Below are positions 61,233-64,000 of a stretch of DNA of 64,000 nucleotides, piece after piece. Numbering within the stretch: the first letter of the stretch is position 1; the number at the start of each line of letters is the position of its first letter. The DNA comes from Subdoligranulum sp. CAG:314 (GTDB lineage Bacteria > Bacillota > Clostridia > Christensenellales > CAG-314). Under the pieces are notes generated by a model that searched no databases, was not told the origin of the DNA, and worked only from the letters and a program-made list of their open reading frames with translations. Both the position numbers and the translations under genes were made by a program. The stretch spans positions 55,047 to 119,046 of the forward strand of contig FR901000.1 of assembly GCA_000437915.1 (NCBI GenBank), read 5' to 3'.

Positions 61233-61261
61233 ATTGTACAGCGTTGCGGCAATTTTGTCAA
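61233..61261 (-). promoter_or_regulatory. Promoter of cobO
   Basis: TTGACA, 17 bp, TACAAT; exactly 6 nt to the ATG. No cobalamin riboswitch is present between it and the gene. Confidence 0.75.
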
Positions 61262-61332
61262 ATACTGCCGTTTTACAATTTTAAAAATTTGATAAAAACC
61301 GACCGTCGCGCAGTGTTAGCCTGCGTATTCGT

Positions 61333-61361
61333 TTGACCTGTTCGATATGCTATGGTATTAT
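61333..61361 (+). promoter_or_regulatory. Strong promoter of a candidate structured RNA
   Basis: TTGACC, 17 bp, TATTAT with TGG before the -10. Start expected near 61368. Confidence 0.75.
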
Positions 61362-61367
61362 ACAGAA

Positions 61368-61502
61368 AACTTTTGGTTAAGTCAGGTATATTTCCTTATG
61401 GAAGAAGGCAGTTGTAGCGACGCCGTTCCCCGAAATCAATTGAATACGACAGACAAATCAGGCGTAGTCCTCTCCGTTTTCGGCGTGGGCTATGCCTTTT
61501 TT
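61368..61502 (+). ncRNA. Candidate structured leader RNA or small RNA upstream of the CNNM gene
   Basis: About 135 nt from the predicted start to a strong terminator: GGCGTAGTCC (61461-61470) pairs with GGGCTATGCC (61487-61496), an inner CCG/CGG stem with TTTT loop, then T6. Upstream ACGCC(G) (61420-61425) is complementary to either terminator arm (GGCGT at 61461-61465 or CGGCGT at 61481-61486), so an antiterminator is possible. It does not match any riboswitch or small RNA that I can recall. Either a regulated leader of the CNNM gene or a free small RNA. Confidence 0.5.
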
Positions 61503-61582
61503 CGCTTTGTCGGGGAGGTTGCGGCGGTGTAATAATTTGCGCTTAAAAGGACAAATATACATTAAACGGAGGTTTTTTTGAA

Positions 61583-62593
61583 ATGACCGAAAGTTCGGCC
61601 ATAATTTTGATAGTAGTTTTAGGCATTTTGCTTTTGTTTTCCGCTTACTTTTCCGCGACGGAAACGGCATTCACGGGATTTTCGCAGGCGAGAATGAAAA
61701 ATCTCGCGCAAAAAAAGAAGAGCGCGAAATTGGCGTTGAAGCTCAGCGAAAATTACAACAGGATTTTATCCACGCTGCTGATTGGCAACAACATAGTTAA
61801 TATCGCCGCGGCGTCCCTCGCCACTTTGGTTTTTACCTTTTATTTCGGCGACTTGGGCGTAACGCTTTCCACAATCGTCATGACGGTTTTGGTGCTTATT
61901 TTCGGCGAAATATCCCCCAAAAGCCTTGCCAAAGAGCGCCCCGAGGAGTTCGCCTGCTTTGCCGCACGCCCTCTTCAAGTGTTTACTATCCTGTTTTTCC
62001 CGCTTACTTTCCTTTTCGACTGTTGGAAAAAGCTGCTGAACAAGATTTTCAGACTTGACAAAAAACGCCCCTCGATGACGGAGGAGGAGTTTCGGATTAT
62101 CGTCACGGACATAAAAAACGAAGGAATTTTAAACCAAAACGAGCACGACATAATACAGAACACCATTCGTTACGACGAGCTGCCCGTGTCCGCCGTCATG
62201 ACAAAGGCGGAAAACATAACCGCAGTAGATTTGAGCCGACCGCTGACCGAAATCAAAGGCATGTTCGAGGAATCCAACTACTCCCGCGTGCCGGTTGTAG
62301 ACAAGAGCCTCGACTCCGTACTCGGCATAATGTATCGGGCGGAGTTTTACGAAATGCTCTTAAACGGCAAAACCGATATAAAGGAAATTTTGAAGCCCGC
62401 TTTCTACACCTCTCCCGACGAGAAAATTTCCCTGCTGTTCAAAACGCTGCAAAAGTCGCAGCAGCACCTTGCCATAGCGGTAAAGGACGGCAAAACGGTG
62501 GGACTAATCTCGCTCGAAGACATTTTGGAAGAGCTTGTTGGCGAAATGAACGACAAATACGATACGGAAACCGTCGCGGCGGCAGTCGCGTAA
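61583..62593 (+). CDS. CNNM/HlyC-CorC-family membrane protein with CBS pair
   Basis: 336 residues. DUF21 (CNNM) membrane domain over about 1-175 (FSAYFSATETAFTGFSQARMKNL near 19-41, NILIGNNIVNIAAASLAT-like LLIGNNIVNIAAASLAT near 64-80, IFGEISPKSLA near 111-121), then two CBS domains (about 195-320: MTKAENITAVD, SRVPVVDKSLDSVLGIM, AIAVKDGKTVGLISLEDILEELVGE). The usual C-terminal CorC_HlyC domain is absent, so it is the shorter form. Members are tied to magnesium or cobalt efflux. GGAGG precedes the ATG. Expression may depend on read-through of the terminator at 61461-61502, although a weak promoter-like TTGTCG-17-TAATAA lies between. Confidence 0.88.
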   Translation: MTESSAIILIVVLGILLLFSAYFSATETAFTGFSQARMKNLAQKKKSAKLALKLSENYNRILSTLLIGNNIVNIAAASLATLVFTFYFGDLGVTLSTIVMTVLVLIFGEISPKSLAKERPEEFACFAARPLQVFTILFFPLTFLFDCWKKLLNKIFRLDKKRPSMTEEEFRIIVTDIKNEGILNQNEHDIIQNTIRYDELPVSAVMTKAENITAVDLSRPLTEIKGMFEESNYSRVPVVDKSLDSVLGIMYRAEFYEMLLNGKTDIKEILKPAFYTSPDEKISLLFKTLQKSQQHLAIAVKDGKTVGLISLEDILEELVGEMNDKYDTETVAAAVA

Positions 62594-62625
62594 AAAATCC
62601 CCGTCCAAAAGGACGGGGATTTTTT
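62592..62625. terminator. Bidirectional terminator
   Basis: AAAAAATCCCCGTCC (62592-62606), AAAA, complement at 62611-62625. Between convergent genes. Confidence 0.92.
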
Positions 62626-62644
62626 CAACTCAAACGCGGCAAAA

Positions 62645-63403
62645 TCAGGTTATATCTATGATATACGCGTCGTCAACGTCGAGGAAGCTGTCTATTGGCA
62701 TCTTGACATTGCCCCTGTACCCCGAATTGACAAGATAATATTCCCTTCTCGTTGTGTAGTCGTAAGTAAAAAGTATGTGTCCGTAAACAAGCACCGCATG
62801 CTTTACGTCCTCCTCGGTGTAATACGTAATCGTGTCGCGGTTCGCCACCTCCTCGTGATGCATAACGTATCTGAAACCGTCAAGGAACATCACTACGGGC
62901 TTTTGCGCGGCAAAAGCGAAAATGCACTGAGTCAAATCGGCTGTTCCCTTGGACATGACGGAGGTAAAGGTCACGGAGCGTCCTCTTCTTTCCACGTATT
63001 CGGTGAGACCCTTTTTGAAATTTCTCACCGTTACGCCGGTAGACGACTGCTTCATAAGCTCCATCAATTCCTTGTATTCATCGTAAAATGCGTAATAACT
63101 GTTGTTTACAACATTCGTGCCTTCGTAAACGTCTCCCGTCAACAGCTCGGGATATTCGTAATCGTAAAAGCCCAATGCCGTAAATCCCGCTCTCGGAGCG
63201 CATTCTATCATGGCGTCATATGTGGCGAAAGCGGGCACGTCTCTGCTTGTTTTGTTCTGCCAAACATCCTTCATATTCCAATTTATCGTTTCCTGAGTTT
63301 GCGACGCATAGACGTTTGCGACGTTTCCGACAAAGAGAAACAGAAGTGCGGCTGCCATGAAAACAGCCACAAAGAGCGTAAAAAATAATTTTTTTGATTT
63401 CAT
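62645..63403 (-). CDS. Secreted protein with C39/papain-like cysteine peptidase features
   Basis: 252 residues from the ATG at 63403 (AAGGAGG precedes); the longer frame upstream lacks a ribosome-binding site. Sec signal peptide (about 1-33: Lys-rich start, long hydrophobic core, ANVYAS cleavage region). ECAPRAGFTALGFYDYEYPELL (about 65-85) resembles the block that carries the nucleophilic Cys in C39-like peptidases (xCxPTAGxNxxGYYD), and VKHAVLVYGH (about 203-212) with YLVNSGYRG (about 221-229) gives the His and Asn positions. PTAG reads PRAG, so activity is not certain. Transcribed alone, with a terminator in front. Confidence 0.7.
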   Translation of the reverse strand: MKSKKLFFTLFVAVFMAAALLFLFVGNVANVYASQTQETINWNMKDVWQNKTSRDVPAFATYDAMIECAPRAGFTALGFYDYEYPELLTGDVYEGTNVVNNSYYAFYDEYKELMELMKQSSTGVTVRNFKKGLTEYVERRGRSVTFTSVMSKGTADLTQCIFAFAAQKPVVMFLDGFRYVMHHEEVANRDTITYYTEEDVKHAVLVYGHILFTYDYTTRREYYLVNSGYRGNVKMPIDSFLDVDDAYIIDIT

Positions 63404-63464
63404 AAAAGAAATCCTCCTTTGAATTTTGTCAATCAATAAACAATTCAAAGCAGGATTCGGTACG

Positions 63465-63491
63465 AAAAAAGCCGACAAAAATTGTCGGCTT
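63465..63491 (-). terminator. Terminator after the 63495-64000 gene
   Basis: AAGCCGACAA (63469-63478) with TTGTCGGCTT (63482-63491), then TTTTTT on the minus strand. Confidence 0.85.
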
Positions 63492-63494
63492 AAA

Positions 63495-64000
63495 TCAATT
63501 TACTATACAATTTATCAACTGCAAGCATAATTTTAAAGAATTACTTTCCAAAAGCAAATTATTGTTCTTATATACAATCAGATATGAATGGTTTTTATCA
63601 TCTAATTGTTTATAAATCGCATATCCGTTTATCGTATATACCAATTGGTCTTCGTCAAATTTTTCCGAGTCGCTGTTCCATATATTAAAAATCAAATAAT
63701 CATTTTCGTTGATATACTTAAATATAATATCCCTTATTTTACACTCATTGTTTAAAGTAAAGGCAAAAGACTTTTCGCTCGCAAATTTGTCCAGCATATC
63801 GTAGGGCAAACGGAAGCAGTCGGGCACAAACCCCCGCGCGGTAAACTCGTCGGTATCCTCGTATATGACTCCGTTGTAGCCGATTATCGAGCCGTATGCA
63901 CCCGCGCCCGTACCTATGAGCAAAAGCATCATGCACACGGCGACAAGCGCGCGCTTGAAACGAAGATTAAGCAGTTTTTTTCTGCGCGCTCTTTCCCTTT
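63495..64000 (-). CDS. Membrane-anchored or secreted protein of unknown function (partial, start beyond window)
   Basis: The frame is open to the right edge, so the start is not in view; 168 codons can be read. A basic stretch (RERARRKKLLNLRFKRA) is followed by a hydrophobic helix (LVAVCMMLLLIGTGAGAYGSII), like a signal anchor, then about 125 polar, Asn/Asp/Tyr/Lys-rich residues. A GTG at 63938 or ATG codons shortly after are internal candidates but have no ribosome-binding site. The distal two thirds are AT-rich. The following gene is also exported. No domain recognised. Confidence 0.55.
   Translation of the reverse strand, partial: RERARRKKLLNLRFKRALVAVCMMLLLIGTGAGAYGSIIGYNGVIYEDTDEFTARGFVPDCFRLPYDMLDKFASEKSFAFTLNNECKIRDIIFKYINENDYLIFNIWNSDSEKFDEDQLVYTINGYAIYKQLDDKNHSYLIVYKNNNLLLESNSLKLCLQLINCIVN

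Noticed and set aside
61227..61330. Possible cobalamin riboswitch for cobO
   Set aside because: Only about 100 bp lie between the divergent promoters, the cobO -10 box is 6 nt from the ATG, and no GCCACTG element is present.
61368..61430. Resemblance of GTCAGG...GAAGGCAG to the SRP RNA core
   Set aside because: The GGAA tetraloop and the AGCAG side of the symmetric loop are missing, and the 5' and 3' ends do not pair as in SRP RNA.
61347..61532. 61-codon plus-strand frame over the candidate RNA before the CNNM gene
   Set aside because: Starts inside the promoter spacer and runs through the terminator; no ribosome-binding site.

Overview
The window (about 50% GC, strongly biased to the minus strand) is a chromosomal segment of an anaerobic, endospore-forming Firmicute of the class Clostridia. 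Spore genes (sigH, gerA-gerB-gerC type operon, cwlD), an oxygen-sensitive ribonucleotide reductase (nrdD/nrdG), an Fe-S L-serine dehydratase and Clostridia-type housekeeping proteins support this. Sigma-A promoters are easy to read (TTGACT/TTGACA, 17 bp, TATAAT-like). No rRNA, tRNA, insertion sequence, prophage or CRISPR array was seen. I cannot name the genus; an uncultured Christensenellales-like lineage is only a guess.

Layout. 1-4.1 kb: P-type ATPase (cut by the left edge), a membrane protein that may be an ECF S component, a small conserved protein, a lipoprotein. 4.2-5.9 kb: sdaAB-sdaAA. 5.9-9.3 kb: purA-purB plus a deoxyinosine DNA glycosylase, behind a short upstream ORF and a terminator hairpin that look like an attenuator. 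9.5-11.6 kb: three AT-rich exported proteins of unknown function behind another leader with a terminator. 11.7-13.1 kb: fumC. 13.1-28.8 kb: the transcription/translation cluster in an unusual order, rpoB-rpoC-L7Ae-rpsL-rpsG-fusA-tuf followed by rpmG-secE-nusG-rplK-rplA-rplJ-rplL, i.e. the two usual blocks exchanged. 29.1-30.9 kb (plus): rqcP, fused ispDF, small membrane protein. 30.9-35.6 kb: mrnC-rlmB-sigH-dnaX-ebfC-recR and a NifX-like protein. 35.7-41.8 kb: membrane protein, GNAT, tex, cwlD, a cluster of DnaA boxes, pepT. 41.9-47.6 kb: DUF3810 protein, LPG-synthase-TM protein, MMPL transporter, ECF S component. 47.7-52.6 kb: rpsF-ssb-rpsR and the germinant receptor operon. 53-56.4 kb: aminotransferase, three HTH regulators, an unknown protein. 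56.6-60.7 kb: nrdD-nrdG-dut with NrdR boxes, and a MarR-like regulator. 60.7-64 kb: cobO, a candidate structured RNA before a CNNM/CorC-like protein, a secreted cysteine-peptidase-like protein and an unknown protein cut by the right edge.

How the parts fit. Gene content (dnaX-ebfC-recR, rpsF-ssb-rpsR, purA, sigH, rpoBC, ispDF, mrnC-rlmB) is the set that lies near oriC in Bacillus, but in shuffled order; the minus-strand bias says the fork crosses the window from right to left. The most interesting signals are regulatory: (i) an upstream ORF whose stop codon lies inside a terminator before purA; (ii) a promoter plus about 135-nt structured RNA with terminator and possible antiterminator before the CNNM gene; (iii) four genes whose -10 box lies exactly 6 nt before the ATG and that have no Shine-Dalgarno, implying leaderless mRNAs; (iv) several long perfect inverted repeats in intergenic DNA.
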